64,000 bases of DNA from Alteromonas sp. KUL42 (GCF_006538325.1 NZ_BJKK01000004.1:186001-250000); one strand, 5' to 3'. Shown: positions 47,349 through 57,980, numbered from the stretch's first letter. Notes: generated by a model from the sequence alone, not told the origin. Program-made: numbers and translations.

Positions 47349-48572
47349 ATGGCTGATTTTTATCAAAATGGTGTGGTTACAACGTTACATAACTTGGCTC
47401 GTCGTCCCACCGAGGAGCTAGAAGCAGAGTTGCTTCAGTTTTCGCAAAAGCGCCCAATGGCACTTATCTTACCTTCACTCTTTTCCGAACTTGAAGGGGA
47501 TGCCCTTCCTCATATTGTCGACGAACTTACTGGCGTTCCTTACTTATCCGAAATTGTCATCGGTTTAGACCGCGCCAATCAAGATCAGTATAAACACGCA
47601 TTAAAATTCTTTGGCAAACTGCCACAGCATCACCGCGTTTTATGGAATGACGGGCCGCGTTTAAAAGCACTTGATGAAGAGCTACAAGAGCAAGGGTTGG
47701 CCCCTAAGGAACTAGGTAAAGGCAGAAATGTTTGGTACTGCATGGGTTATGTGTTGGCATCAAACCGCGCCGAATCTGTCGCGCTTCACGATTGCGACAT
47801 TGTGACCTATGAGAAGGACTTATTGGCACGTCTTATCTACCCTGTTGCCAACCCCATGTTTAACTACGAATTCTGTAAAGGCTATTACGCGCGTGTTGCC
47901 AACGGCAAAATCAATGGTCGCGTTTCACGTCTATTAGTTACCCCACTACTACGCGCGTTAAAGCGCATTATGGGTGACAACGAATACTTAGAGTTCATGG
48001 ACAGCTTCCGCTACCCGCTTGCTGGTGAATTCTCTTTTAGACGCGATGTGCTTAACGACATTCGCATTCCAAGTGATTGGGGTTTAGAAATTGGCGTATT
48101 GTCTGAAATGCACCGCAACTATTCTCACAACCGTTTATGCCAAGCGGATATCTGCGATATTTACGATCACAAACACCAAGACTTATCGTTGAATAACGAT
48201 GAAGGTGGTTTGTCTAAAATGTCTATCGACATTACTAAAGCAATATTCAGAAAGTTAGCAACGCAGGGTTATACATTTAGTAATGAGATGTTCCGTTCAA
48301 TTAAAGCTACTTACTTCCGCATTGCGCTAGATTTCATTGAAACCTATCACAACGACGCGGTGATGAATGGGCTTAGCTTAGATATTCACAGCGAAGAGAA
48401 AGCGGTTGAAATGTTTGCCAGTAACATTATGAAGGCTGGACAGAACTTTCTTGAAAACCCAATGGAAACGCCGTTTATTCCTAGTTGGAACCGTGTAACA
48501 AGTGCCGTTCCTGATATTCTTGAACGCCTGTTAGAAGCCGTAGAAGCTGATACAGCAGAATTTATGGAGTAA
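47349..48572 (+). CDS. gpgS: Glucosyl-3-phosphoglycerate synthase-like glycosyltransferase (GT81)
   Basis: A 407-residue GT-A glycosyltransferase. The DXD metal motif is DCD in [14 protein letters not shown]; the acceptor region [26 protein letters not shown] is typical of GpgS enzymes. It would transfer glucose from an NDP-glucose to 3-phosphoglycerate. A GGAGG-like site (CCGGAGGAC) precedes its ATG, 12 nt after the phosphatase stop. The nucleotide donor (UDP, GDP or ADP) cannot be told from sequence. Confidence 0.85.
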   Translation: MADFYQNGVVTTLHNLARRPTEELEAELLQFSQKRPMALILPSLFSELEGDALPHIVDELTGVPYLSEIVIGLDRANQDQYKHALKFFGKLPQHHRVLWNDGPRLKALDEELQEQGLAPKELGKGRNVWYCMGYVLASNRAESVALHDCDIVTYEKDLLARLIYPVANPMFNYEFCKGYYARVANGKINGRVSRLLVTPLLRALKRIMGDNEYLEFMDSFRYPLAGEFSFRRDVLNDIRIPSDWGLEIGVLSEMHRNYSHNRLCQADICDIYDHKHQDLSLNNDEGGLSKMSIDITKAIFRKLATQGYTFSNEMFRSIKATYFRIALDFIETYHNDAVMNGLSLDIHSEEKAVEMFASNIMKAGQNFLENPMETPFIPSWNRVTSAVPDILERLLEAVEADTAEFME

Positions 48573-48577
48573 ATAAC

Positions 48578-50332
48578 ATGGCATGGGAACTACTCCATGA
48601 AAGAGTGGTGCATCATTTGGAAAGTATCTACGCCGACGTGGCGTTAGATACCTCCTATGAAGCCCTCGCAACCGATTTATTAAATACCATAGGTATACAG
48701 TCGGAAGCCGACATCGCTGCGCCTCAATCCCACTATAACTATTGGGATGAAGACGATATTGTTATGATCACCTATGGCGATAGTGTTATTGAAGAAAATG
48801 TGCGCCCATTGGTGTCGCTTAACCGCTTCTTACATCGCTATTGTAAGAACACTATCAATAATGTACATATACTGCCATTCTTCCCCTACAGTTCAGACGA
48901 TGGCTTTTCAGTCATCGATTACTCAACAGTAAATGAAGCTTTGGGCTCGTGGGATGATATTGAGGTAATATCGAAAGACTATGGCTTAATGGCAGACTTG
49001 GTTATTAATCACTGTTCTGCGCGTAGTGTTTGGTTCGATAACTTTATTAAAGGCGAAGGACCGGGTTCTGATTTCTTCTTTACCGCGGATCCGGCTGAAG
49101 ATTTGTCGATGGTTACACGCCCTCGCGTGTCTCCTCTTTTACGTGAAACCGAAACCGCCAATGGTACCAAACACGTATGGTGTACTTTTAGCCACGACCA
49201 AGTAGACTTCGATTTTAGAAACCCCAAAGTGCTATTGGCTTTTGTTGACATTATTCGTTTGTACATCGACAAAGGCGCGAAGTTATTCCGCTTAGATGCC
49301 GTAGCATTTCTATGGAAAATCCTTGGCACAACTTGCATTAATTTGGCCCAGACTCACGAAGTGATTCGCCTTCTTCGTACGCTTATAGAGCATGTTGATC
49401 CTTCGATAATCATTATTACCGAAACCAACATTCCCAACAGAGAAAACCTCACCTATTTTGGGAATGCCAACGAAGCCCACGCCATTTATAACTTCTCTTT
49501 ACCACCACTGTTGGTGAATACCTTAGTTACAGGCGACTGTACCTACTTGAAGAGTTGGATGATGAGTATGCCACCGGCACAAAACGGCACGGCATATTTT
49601 AACTTTATCGCATCGCATGATGGCATTGGCCTGCGCCCAGCGGAAGGGCTGTTAAGTGAAGAAGAGATATCTGAGCTTGTGCATACCATGCAGCACTTTG
49701 GCGGCAAAGTATCGTGGCGAGCCTCAGATCACGGACAACAAAAGCCCTACGAAATAAACATAACTTTGTTTGATGCACTACAAGGTACAACCAAAGGGCC
49801 TGATAAATATCAAGTAGACCGATTTATTTGTGCTCACGCTATTATGCTTGGTATGGAAGGTATTCCGGGTATCTATATTCACAGTTTGTTGGGCACGTCC
49901 AACGACTATGAGAAAGTGGCTAACACAGGTCAAAACCGTTCAATTAACCGTCGTCGCTGGGACTTACGTGAACTAGAAGCCTTGCTTGATTCGCCCTTTT
50001 CACAGCATCACAAAGTGCTGACTCGGTTATCGCAACTTATTCGCATACGAAAAGCCCAACCGGCATTTCACCCAAATGCAACGCAGTTTACTTTGCAGTT
50101 AGGTAATCAAATTTTCGGTTTTTGGCGACAAAGCCTAGATAGAAAGCAAAGTATTTTCTGTATTAGTAATATCTCGGATGAAGAACAAACTATTCTGCTT
50201 ACCGACATCAATTTAATTGGTACAGACAACTGGATAGATCTCATTACCCGAGATGAAATAGCGCTTTCTAATGGTGCTATTCAGTTAAAACCCTATCAGG
50301 TTATGTGGATCAGTAACCAAGATTTTGAATAA
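48578..50332 (+). CDS. GH13_18 sucrose-phosphorylase-like enzyme, probably glucosylglycerate phosphorylase
   Basis: A 584-residue TIM-barrel enzyme of the sucrose phosphorylase subfamily. The nucleophile is D240 ([11 protein letters not shown]), the acid/base E282 (IIITETNIP) and the transition-state stabiliser D348 ([13 protein letters not shown]). Sucrose phosphorylases are about 490-500 residues; the longer form and the three preceding glucosylglycerate genes point to glucosylglycerate phosphorylase, which releases glucose 1-phosphate and glycerate. It starts 5 nt after gpgS. Sucrose or glucosylglycerol as substrate is the alternative. Confidence 0.82.
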   Translation: MAWELLHERVVHHLESIYADVALDTSYEALATDLLNTIGIQSEADIAAPQSHYNYWDEDDIVMITYGDSVIEENVRPLVSLNRFLHRYCKNTINNVHILPFFPYSSDDGFSVIDYSTVNEALGSWDDIEVISKDYGLMADLVINHCSARSVWFDNFIKGEGPGSDFFFTADPAEDLSMVTRPRVSPLLRETETANGTKHVWCTFSHDQVDFDFRNPKVLLAFVDIIRLYIDKGAKLFRLDAVAFLWKILGTTCINLAQTHEVIRLLRTLIEHVDPSIIIITETNIPNRENLTYFGNANEAHAIYNFSLPPLLVNTLVTGDCTYLKSWMMSMPPAQNGTAYFNFIASHDGIGLRPAEGLLSEEEISELVHTMQHFGGKVSWRASDHGQQKPYEINITLFDALQGTTKGPDKYQVDRFICAHAIMLGMEGIPGIYIHSLLGTSNDYEKVANTGQNRSINRRRWDLRELEALLDSPFSQHHKVLTRLSQLIRIRKAQPAFHPNATQFTLQLGNQIFGFWRQSLDRKQSIFCISNISDEEQTILLTDINLIGTDNWIDLITRDEIALSNGAIQLKPYQVMWISNQDFE

Positions 50333-50351
50333 CTCTATTTAAAACAAGCTT

Positions 50352-50385
50352 ATAACACCTGTTGTATCACTGCAGCAGGTGTTAT
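50352..50385 (+). terminator. Palindrome after the glucosylglycerate operon
   Basis: A 10-bp perfect stem (50352-50361 and 50376-50385, arm ATAACACCTG) with a 14-nt loop lies 19 nt after the stop. No T-run follows, so it may end transcription weakly or stabilise the mRNA. Confidence 0.5.
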
Positions 50386-50425
50386 GCTTCCCCTACTTCA
50401 CACCCAAAGCTAAAATGCATACCCG

Positions 50426-51082
50426 ATGACGCAAATATCCACCTTCATTTTTGACCTAGACGGTACGCTTGTAGACTCTGTGCCCGACCTAGCCGTTGCG
50501 TTAAATAAAACGTTAGTTGAATTTTCGCTGCCAACCCATGCAGAATCGGTTATTAGAAACTGGGTAGGCAATGGTGCTCGTGTATTGGTAGAACGCGGTT
50601 TACGCGCTAGTATCGATTCGCCAAAAGAAGAGGATATAGACAACGCGTTGGTGCGTTTTTTACTACACTATCGAGAAGCGGTTTGCGTGCATTCAGCGCT
50701 TTACAAGGGCGTAGAAAACACCTTACGGACGTTGCATAACCAAGGTTTCAACTTGGCTTTAGTTACCAATAAACCATTTGAATTTATTGCACCCATATTA
50801 GAGGCATTCTCCCTTACGTCGGTGTTTTGTATTGCCTTAGGTGGCGACTCGTTGAAAGAAAAGAAACCTTCTCCTATGCCATTACTGCATGTTTGTAATG
50901 AGCTTGGTGTTGGCGTCAACCAATGCATCATGGTGGGAGACTCTAAAAACGATATACTGGCAGCGAAAGCAGCAAGCATGAAAAGTATAGGCTTAACGTA
51001 CGGTTACAACTATGGCCAAGATATAAGCCAATACAACCCCGATTGGGTATTCGACTCGTTTGAGGAAATACTTTCGCTGTGA
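50426..51082 (+). CDS. gph: Phosphoglycolate phosphatase
   Basis: A 218-residue HAD hydrolase. Motif I is FDLDGTLVDSVPDL, motif II LVTNKP, motif III K in LKEKKPSPMPL, and motif IV MVGDSKNDILAAKAA. The NWVGNGARVLVERGL cap segment is diagnostic for Gph. It salvages 2-phosphoglycolate formed in DNA repair. It stands alone after the glucosylglycerate operon; a role there, for example as an extra phosphatase, cannot be excluded. Confidence 0.92.
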   Translation: MTQISTFIFDLDGTLVDSVPDLAVALNKTLVEFSLPTHAESVIRNWVGNGARVLVERGLRASIDSPKEEDIDNALVRFLLHYREAVCVHSALYKGVENTLRTLHNQGFNLALVTNKPFEFIAPILEAFSLTSVFCIALGGDSLKEKKPSPMPLLHVCNELGVGVNQCIMVGDSKNDILAAKAASMKSIGLTYGYNYGQDISQYNPDWVFDSFEEILSL

Positions 51083-51248
51083 TTAGCTGTAACTAGCTTT
51101 AATTAACAAGTTCAATTTGCTCTGTATTCACCTAGCTTTGCATTCACCTAGTGCAGTAATTGCCGAGCTTTGAAGACGCTTAGCTTTCCAGCCCCTCAAC
51201 CTTATTAACTGTTAACTTGCGTTAAACACCATACTATATGACATAGCA

Positions 51249-51309
51249 ATACCAATCCACTTAGGAGTTTACCCACTCTGAGAGGGTAAACTCCTAAGTG
51301 GATTGGTAT
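51249..51309. repeat. Perfect long palindrome, dispersed repeat element
   Basis: Two perfect 26-nt arms (51249-51274 and 51284-51309) flank a 9-nt loop in the 293-nt gap between gph and moeA. The arms begin and end ATACCA...TGGTAT. A diverged copy occurs at 39425-39490, so this is a dispersed intergenic element (REP/MITE-like) rather than a local terminator. No T-run follows. The rest of the gap holds AT-rich sequence and presumably the moeA promoter. Confidence 0.8.
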
Positions 51310-51375
51310 AAACTTTGGTTTCGCTACGGTTTTTCTGTAATATCCTGCTGTTTTTAGTCTCTGGGAGTAATAGGC

Positions 51376-52590
51376 ATGTCATCTAAATGGCTTTCACTGG
51401 AAGAAGCGCTATCAAACGTACTTAATGCTGCTGATGTTGTCACCGATATCGAGCCCATTAGTTTATTTGAAGCAAACAACCGCATACTTGCAGAAGACGT
51501 GGTCGCGCACCTTGACGTCCCGCCTTGGGACAATTCCGCAATGGACGGTTTTGCTGTTAACGCAGATGAAGTAAACACTAATATGCCGTTAACCATACAA
51601 GGCACCATTACCGCAGGTATGGAAGCGGATACACCGCTTAATAAAGCAAGTGCGATAAAAATTATGACAGGCGCCCCCCTACCTGCCGGCGCTAATGCCG
51701 TGGTGATGATTGAAAACACCGACATCAACAATGACAAAGTGATAATTAATCAGCGCCCAAGTGAAGGCGAAAATATTCGTCGCCAAGCCAATGACATTGC
51801 CAAAGGCGATGTGCTGATAGAAAAAGGTACTCGCCTTAAAGCCGAACATTTAATGCTACTGTCATCACAAGGTTTAAATACAGTTAACGTGTACAGAAAG
51901 TTGCGCGTAGGCATAGTAGCCACAGGCTCAGAGCTTGCAGCGCCTGGCACTACTCGACTTAGTACACAAATATTTGAGTCGAACCGCGTTGGCATTAGCA
52001 GCATATTGCAGGAAGAAAACACCGATATTATCGATTTTGGCATTGTTGAAGATAACGAAGCCTCGTTGCGTGCTCTATTTTTAGAGGCCAGTAAAAAGGT
52101 TGATGTAATGGTAAGCAGTGGCGGCGTATCTGTCGGCGATGCCGACTATGTAAAAGACATCATTTGTGAACTTGGCACAATCGATTTTTGGAAAGTAGCG
52201 ATAAAACCAGGTAAACCTTTTGCGTTAGGTAAAATTAACCAAACGCTTTTTTGCGGCTTACCAGGTAACCCCGTGTCATCTTTCGTAACCGCCAAGCTAC
52301 TTGTGGTGCCAGCCATTCGTAAAATGCAGGGACAAAGCGCCGCCTTTAAACCGCTTTATGTTAATGCCACTTTAACGCAGGACGTACGCAACCGAGGAGG
52401 CAGGCGAGATTTTCAACGGGCAACCATGGTACAAACGCAAAATGGCGATTGGGAAGTAACCCCGTTTAAAACCCAAAGCTCTGGTGTGATGACATCCATT
52501 ACCTCAGCAAATTGCTTCTTAGTGGTTGATGAAAATAGCGCATCGCTTCCCAAAGGAGCAATTGTGCCTGTAATGCCATTTTCCTTGTAG
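51376..52590 (+). CDS. moeA: Molybdopterin molybdenumtransferase
   Basis: Inserts molybdenum into adenylylated molybdopterin to form the cofactor. It has 404 residues with the MoeA domain order. Signatures include DVPPWDNSAMDGFAV, KIMTGAPLPAGANAVV, SSGGVSVGDADYVK and GLPGNPVSSFV. No other mo genes are immediately adjacent, though a MobA-like transferase lies 1.4 kb downstream on the other strand. The 5' region overlaps nothing; the dispersed palindrome lies 66 nt upstream. Confidence 0.96.
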   Translation: MSSKWLSLEEALSNVLNAADVVTDIEPISLFEANNRILAEDVVAHLDVPPWDNSAMDGFAVNADEVNTNMPLTIQGTITAGMEADTPLNKASAIKIMTGAPLPAGANAVVMIENTDINNDKVIINQRPSEGENIRRQANDIAKGDVLIEKGTRLKAEHLMLLSSQGLNTVNVYRKLRVGIVATGSELAAPGTTRLSTQIFESNRVGISSILQEENTDIIDFGIVEDNEASLRALFLEASKKVDVMVSSGGVSVGDADYVKDIICELGTIDFWKVAIKPGKPFALGKINQTLFCGLPGNPVSSFVTAKLLVVPAIRKMQGQSAAFKPLYVNATLTQDVRNRGGRRDFQRATMVQTQNGDWEVTPFKTQSSGVMTSITSANCFLVVDENSASLPKGAIVPVMPFSL

Positions 52591-52656
52591 TTTTATTGGT
52601 GTTAATGAAAGCGTAAGCATGCCTTCTAAACGCCCTTTTTATCAGAGACACAAAAC

Positions 52657-54021
52657 GTGAACAAAAAACGCTTCCTTGTGGAAGGCAGAGATATACTAAA
52701 ACTAGCGTGGCCCTTATTAGTTGCCCAAATAACACAAATGTTAATGGGGGTTAGCGATACTATTATGGCTGGCCGTTACAGCGCTACCGACATGGCCGCC
52801 GTAGCACTGGGGTTCAGTATCACGGTGCCGCTATTGTGCTTTATTCAGGGTATTGCCCTTGCACTTCCGCCGTTAATATCCAGATTACAAGGTAACAAAC
52901 AACTTCACGATATTGCCGACACCAGCCAGCAAGCGGGCTATTTGGTGTTTTTTGTGGGCTTGGTGGTCGCATTACTTTTGCCGTTTACTGGCAATATTGT
53001 GTCACTGTTCCCCATGGCGCCAGAGCTGTATAGCATTACCGTTGATTATGTGAATTACGTGTTGCTGGCAATGCCCGGTTTTGCTTTATATCAGTGGCTA
53101 CGTAACTATTGTGAAGGGTTAGGAAAAACCAAGCCCACAATGACCATTACCGTTATTGGGTTACTTGCCAACATAGTGGGCAACTACTTGTTTATATATG
53201 GCGCAGGCCCTATTCCCGCTATGGGTGGAGCGGGTTGTGGTGTTGCTACCGCTATAGTTATTTATACCATGTTTATTGCTACCTTTGTTTATGTGCGCTT
53301 TTCTCCTGCACTACAAAAGTACAATCTGTTCGGGCATTTATATAAACCTAACTTAAACACCATTAACCGCACCTTCAAGCTTGGCTTACCCATTGCCATG
53401 ACCATACTGTTTGAAGTAACGTTATTTTCACTGGTGGCGTTATTACTAGCCCCGTTTGGCGCTACCACTGTGGCAGCACACCAAGTGGCCCTTAACTTCT
53501 CGGCGCTGATGTTTATGTTCCCCATGAGCATTGGTATGGCAGCGGCCATTAGAATTGGATATAGAATTGGCCAAAACAATCAACGACAAGCCAAAATAGC
53601 CGCGCGCACGGCAATTCTTATTGGCTTTTGCACCGCGGCGTGTACTGCTACGTTTACCTTGGTTGCCAAAAGCTTCATAATTGGTTTGTACACCAGTGAT
53701 GATGCTGTTTATACCTTAGCCAATGCACTCCTTATATACGCCGCACTGTTTCAGTTGTCAGACGCCGTTCAGGTTATCTCGGCCAACGCCTTACGCGGCT
53801 ATAAAGACACAACAGCCATGTTTATTATTACGTTTATATCCTATTGGCTTATAGGGCTTCCGACAGGCGTAATTTTGGGTAGAACCAACTGGATAACCGC
53901 TGAACCAATGGCGGCAGCTGGTTTTTGGATTGGTTTTATCGTGGGTTTAAGCGCTGCTGCGGTAATGCTTGGTGCGCGTTTATTGTATATTCAGCGCCCT
54001 TCGGCGGCACTTCGCCATTGA
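52657..54021 (+). CDS. MATE-family multidrug efflux transporter (NorM type)
   Basis: A 454-residue inner membrane protein with twelve hydrophobic helices in two halves. It begins at GTG 52657 (MNKKRFLVEGRDILKLAWPLL). Conserved MATE residues are seen in LMGVSDTIMAGRYSATDMAAVALG and in ALRGYKDTTAMFI. It exports cationic drugs with Na+ or H+ antiport. Its last 31 nt overlap the 3' end of the convergent MobA-like gene. Confidence 0.93.
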   Translation: MNKKRFLVEGRDILKLAWPLLVAQITQMLMGVSDTIMAGRYSATDMAAVALGFSITVPLLCFIQGIALALPPLISRLQGNKQLHDIADTSQQAGYLVFFVGLVVALLLPFTGNIVSLFPMAPELYSITVDYVNYVLLAMPGFALYQWLRNYCEGLGKTKPTMTITVIGLLANIVGNYLFIYGAGPIPAMGGAGCGVATAIVIYTMFIATFVYVRFSPALQKYNLFGHLYKPNLNTINRTFKLGLPIAMTILFEVTLFSLVALLLAPFGATTVAAHQVALNFSALMFMFPMSIGMAAAIRIGYRIGQNNQRQAKIAARTAILIGFCTAACTATFTLVAKSFIIGLYTSDDAVYTLANALLIYAALFQLSDAVQVISANALRGYKDTTAMFIITFISYWLIGLPTGVILGRTNWITAEPMAAAGFWIGFIVGLSAAAVMLGARLLYIQRPSAALRH

Positions 54022-54686
54022 TCCCAGTCTTGTGGTGTGTCGATATCGTATTGCGCGTTAGGTATCGACACATCAGTAACTTTCCCATGATTTTTCCACG
54101 CAGCAATAATGGGCTTTGCCCCTGTATCACCAGTAAGTGTGAGTAATTCAGTAAACGCGGAGCGTGGAAAAATAGCCGGCACTGTACGTTTGTTCATTCT
54201 TTTTCCCACGTCATGGGTATTTGATGCACTCCATGTACTGCAAATAATGTGTTCTGGGTTTGCACGAGAAGCAGTAATAAGCTGTAAAAAATCATCTTGG
54301 TTAATACTGGCGAGATCGCCCAACGTAACCAACAAATGGGTGGGTATGTTTGGCTGACCACACCAAACATTTACGCCTGTACGAAGGCTTGAAGCAATAC
54401 CCTCTTCCCAGTTTTCATTGTATACAACAGTGGCTGAAGAAGGCTGAAGTGAGCTTTGTACACTATCAACCCACTTACCACAGACTACCAATGGCACGTT
54501 AGGAAAGTCTTTCTTAGCATCTTTAGTATTAACTTGAGATAAGGTGTTAACAAGCACATCAGTACAGTGAGCAATGAGTGCTTGCTTAGAGCGAGGATGT
54601 ACAGACAGCAGTTTGTTACCACCAAAGCGCTTACTTTGGCCACCGGCAAGGACCAGGCTTGCTAAATAATATTCGCTAGATGGCAA
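53991..54686 (-). CDS. MobA-like NTP transferase (possible molybdopterin cytidylyltransferase)
   Basis: A 231-residue Rossmann-fold nucleotidyltransferase of the NTP_transf_3 class. The nucleotide loop SLVLAGGQSKRFGGNKLL opens the protein; the metal-binding D is in LVTLGDLASI, a variant of the usual GDxP. The C-terminal VPAIFPRSAFTELLTLTGDTGAKPII is typical of MocA/YgfJ-like proteins, which attach CMP to molybdopterin. A longer than usual insertion with polar residues (about 45-75) is present. Its start lies 53 nt downstream of the VWA gene stop. Confidence 0.82.
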   Translation of the reverse strand: MPSSEYYLASLVLAGGQSKRFGGNKLLSVHPRSKQALIAHCTDVLVNTLSQVNTKDAKKDFPNVPLVVCGKWVDSVQSSLQPSSATVVYNENWEEGIASSLRTGVNVWCGQPNIPTHLLVTLGDLASINQDDFLQLITASRANPEHIICSTWSASNTHDVGKRMNKRTVPAIFPRSAFTELLTLTGDTGAKPIIAAWKNHGKVTDVSIPNAQYDIDTPQDWDQWRSAAEGR

Positions 54687-54739
54687 TGCCCTTGCTCCTT
54701 GTTCCTTGATCCTAGTACCTTGTTCCTACTTAAATAAAA

Positions 54740-55921
54740 CTAGCGGCTTCTACTTAACCCTTTAATGGCCTCGGTAAGGCCTTCCAGTGTCAAACCATAC
54801 ATTCTGTCTTCCATAATTTCACGCATGATCTTAACCGAAGCATAGTACGGCCAGTAGTTTTCTGGCTGTGGGTTTAACCACACTGCGTTGTTAAAATGAT
54901 TGAGTAAGCGCTGCATCCACACGCTGCCTGGCTCTTCATTCCAGTGCTCTACGCTACCGCCAGGATAGGTGATCTCATAGGGCCCCATAGTGGCATCGCC
55001 CACAAAAATAACTTTGTAGTCTTTGCCGTAACGATGGATGATATCCCAAATAGAGATACGCTCTTTGTTGCGACGTAAATTGTCTTTCCACACCTCTTCA
55101 TAAACACAGTTGTGAAAATAAAAATACTCTAAGTACTTAAATTCAGTTTGTACTGCTGAAAACAACTCTTGGGTACTTTTGACGTGAGGATCCATAGAGC
55201 CACCAACATCAAAAAACATCAGTACTTTTACCGCGTTGTGCCGTTCAGGCGCCATGTGTATGTCAAGCAGCCCACCTTTTTTCGCTGTTTCACCAATGGT
55301 GGTAGGCACATCAAGCTGCTCGCTGGCACCGGTTCGAGCGAACTTACGCAGTTTACGCAATGCAATTTTGATATTGCGAGTACCCAGCTCTACATCCGAG
55401 CTTAAGTTTTTGAACTCACGCTTATCCCAAACCTTAACCGCAGAGAATTTTCTGTTGCCCTTTTGCCCTATTCGAATACCTTCAGGATTATCGCCATAGG
55501 CACCAAATGGCGATGTACCGCCTGTACCTATCCACTTGTTGCCCCCTTGGTGGCGCTTTTGTTGTTCTTCCAAGCGCTTTTTAAGGGTTTCCATCAGTTC
55601 TTCTAGGCCACCAGCTTTGCGCAATGCTTCGCGCTCTTCAGGGCTTAAGTTTTTCTCAATTTCCCTTCTCAGCCATTCTTCGGGAATCTCTTTGCCGAAT
55701 AAATCGATAGACTCAACGCCTTCAAAATATTCAGCAAACGCCCTATCGAATTTATCGTACTGGGTTTCATCCTTAACCATAATGGTACGAGACAAGCTGT
55801 AAAAGGCCTCTATATCGGCATACACCACGTGCTTTTCCAAGGCGCTTAGCAAATCAAGTAACTCGCGAAGCGTGGTTTTAACCTGATATTTTCGTAGCGT
55901 GAAAAAGAACTGAATAAGCAT
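54740..55921 (-). CDS. VWA-domain protein (CoxE-like), partner of MoxR ATPase
   Basis: A 393-residue cytosolic protein with a helical N-terminus and a C-terminal von Willebrand A domain (about 225-390). The metal site reads MFFDVGGSMD, a variant of the usual DxSxS (D-V-G-G-S). Such proteins work with MoxR AAA ATPases as chaperone pairs for metal centres or complexes. It overlaps the MoxR stop by TAATG, so both are translated together. What the pair matures here is unknown. Confidence 0.87.
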   Translation of the reverse strand: MLIQFFFTLRKYQVKTTLRELLDLLSALEKHVVYADIEAFYSLSRTIMVKDETQYDKFDRAFAEYFEGVESIDLFGKEIPEEWLRREIEKNLSPEEREALRKAGGLEELMETLKKRLEEQQKRHQGGNKWIGTGGTSPFGAYGDNPEGIRIGQKGNRKFSAVKVWDKREFKNLSSDVELGTRNIKIALRKLRKFARTGASEQLDVPTTIGETAKKGGLLDIHMAPERHNAVKVLMFFDVGGSMDPHVKSTQELFSAVQTEFKYLEYFYFHNCVYEEVWKDNLRRNKERISIWDIIHRYGKDYKVIFVGDATMGPYEITYPGGSVEHWNEEPGSVWMQRLLNHFNNAVWLNPQPENYWPYYASVKIMREIMEDRMYGLTLEGLTEAIKGLSRSR

Positions 55922-56757
55922 TAGCGGCGCGCCATAAAGACCAGTTTTTCGAACAAGTGAATATCTTGCTCGTTTTTAAGTAGTGCCCCGTAAAGCGGCG
56001 GAATTGCGGCTTTGCCGTCTTTTGAGTGTAAAGCTTCAGGTGGAATATCTTCAGCCACAAGCAACTTCAACCAATCAATTAATTCAGACGTAGACGGTTT
56101 TTTCTTAAGGCCGGGTACATCGCGAATTTCAAAAAACGCTTTTAACGCTTCATCAAGTAGCTTTTTCTTCAAATCAGGAAAATGCACATTCACAATTTCC
56201 TGCATTTCTTCTGGGTTAGGAAATTGAATGTAGTGGAAGAAACAGCGGCGTAGGAACGCATCAGGCAGTTCCTTCTCGTTATTAGACGTAATAATAACAA
56301 TGGGGCGCTGTTTAGCGACAACGCGCTCTTGCGTTTCATAAACAAAGAACTCCATTTTATCGAGCTCAAGTAGCAAGTCGTTGGGGAATTCAATATCGGC
56401 TTTGTCGATTTCGTCAATTAATAAGACCGGGCGCTTCTCTGCGCTGAACGCTTCCCAAAGCTTACCTTTAACAATGTAGTTGCCAATATCGTGAACGCGA
56501 TCGTCACCTAATTGAGAGTCGCGTAAACGGGAAACTGCGTCGTATTCGTACAAACCTTGCTGCGCTTTTGTGGTGGACTTAATGTGCCATTGAATAAGCT
56601 CTGTACCCAAACTTTCGGCCAACTCTTCGGCCAACATGGTTTTACCCGTTCCAGGCTCACCTTTAATTAAAAGTGGGCGTTCAAGGGTGATGGCGGCGTT
56701 CACCGCAAGTTGTAAATCTTTGGTAGCGATATAATTAGACGTGCCACTAAAAGCCAT
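55921..56757 (-). CDS. MoxR-family AAA+ ATPase
   Basis: A 278-residue AAA+ ATPase. Walker A is GEPGTGKTML, Walker B VLLIDEIDKAD, sensor 1 IVITSNNEKELPDAFLRRC, followed by arginine-finger RRCFFHY. The lid domain extends to the end. It is first in the two-gene operon with the VWA protein and divergent from cysK across 233 nt. Substrate unknown; MoxR-VWA pairs commonly assist insertion of cofactors. Confidence 0.92.
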   Translation of the reverse strand: MAFSGTSNYIATKDLQLAVNAAITLERPLLIKGEPGTGKTMLAEELAESLGTELIQWHIKSTTKAQQGLYEYDAVSRLRDSQLGDDRVHDIGNYIVKGKLWEAFSAEKRPVLLIDEIDKADIEFPNDLLLELDKMEFFVYETQERVVAKQRPIVIITSNNEKELPDAFLRRCFFHYIQFPNPEEMQEIVNVHFPDLKKKLLDEALKAFFEIRDVPGLKKKPSTSELIDWLKLLVAEDIPPEALHSKDGKAAIPPLYGALLKNEQDIHLFEKLVFMARR

Positions 56758-56990
56758 TCTTGTTGTACTCCGTTTAATTTTTCGTCTTCATGTATTTTAA
56801 CAATAACATATAGCTAAAAAACACTTTGCATTTTAGCAATTGGGACCAATGATATAAGGGTATGGCGAAATCCCCTAATTCAGGCTATGAATTATTAACT
56901 ATTAAAAAGGTCGTACCGTTAACGACAGATTGAGTTTCCTAGGGCTTTTATACGAGCCCCAGACTTAAAGGAACAAGGTAAGGATTAAAA

Positions 56991-57956
56991 ATGAACGTAT
57001 TTGATGACAATTCCCTATCTATTGGCCGCACGCCACTAGTTAAGCTAAACCGCGTAACTTCAGGTAATGTTTACGCAAAAATTGAGTCGCGTAACCCGAG
57101 CTTCAGCGTAAAGTGCCGTATTGGTGCAAACATGATTTGGGATGCAGAAAAACGCGGTGTCCTTACTGCCGGCAAAGAAATTGTAGAGCCTACCAGTGGT
57201 AACACGGGTATTGCCCTTGCTTTTGTAGCGGCGTCTCGTGGTTACAAGCTTACCTTAACTATGCCTAGCAGCATGAGCCTTGAGCGCAGAAAACTACTTA
57301 AAGCGCTTGGCGCAAACTTAGTACTTACTGAAGCCCCTAAAGGCATGAAAGGTGCAGTTGCAGCAGCCCAAGAAATTGTAGATTCAGACCCAGAAAAGTA
57401 CGTATTGCTTCAGCAATTCGACAACCCAGCAAACCCAGCTATTCATGAAAAAACCACTGGCCCAGAGATTTGGGAAGACACAGACGGTAAAGTAGATGCG
57501 TTTGTAGCGGGTGTAGGTACAGGTGGTACTATTACTGGTGTTAGCCGTTACCTTAAGAACACCAAAGGTAAAGCTATTACCTCTATTGCTGTTGAACCAA
57601 CAGACTCGCCAGTTATTACACAAGCCCTTGCGGGTGAAGAACTAACGCCTGGCCCACACAAAATTCAAGGTATTGGCGCAGGCTTCATTCCTGGTAACTT
57701 GGACTTGAGCTTAATTGACGAGGTTGAGCAAGTGACTAACGAAGAATGTATGGAAATGGCGCGCAAGCTAATGACCGACGAAGGTATTCTTGCTGGCATT
57801 TCATCGGGTGCAGCAGTAGTTGCAGCGAAACGCTTTGCAGAACGTCCAGAAAACAAAGACAAGGTGGTTGTAGTATTACTAGCAAGTGGTACAGAACGTT
57901 ACCTAAGTAGCCCACTGTTCGCTGGCGCATTCGACGAGCAAGAAGAAGTGCAATAA
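56991..57956 (+). CDS. cysK: Cysteine synthase A
   Basis: O-acetylserine sulfhydrylase, PLP-dependent, last step of cysteine synthesis. It has 321 residues. The PLP lysine lies in [18 protein letters not shown]; the substrate loop is [13 protein letters not shown] and the PLP-phosphate loop [11 protein letters not shown]. It is followed by a strong terminator, after which the integron-like cassette array begins. Confidence 0.97.
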   Translation: MNVFDDNSLSIGRTPLVKLNRVTSGNVYAKIESRNPSFSVKCRIGANMIWDAEKRGVLTAGKEIVEPTSGNTGIALAFVAASRGYKLTLTMPSSMSLERRKLLKALGANLVLTEAPKGMKGAVAAAQEIVDSDPEKYVLLQQFDNPANPAIHEKTTGPEIWEDTDGKVDAFVAGVGTGGTITGVSRYLKNTKGKAITSIAVEPTDSPVITQALAGEELTPGPHKIQGIGAGFIPGNLDLSLIDEVEQVTNEECMEMARKLMTDEGILAGISSGAAVVAAKRFAERPENKDKVVVVLLASGTERYLSSPLFAGAFDEQEEVQ

Positions 57957-57980
57957 GCGCAACATTGAAAACTTTTTAAG

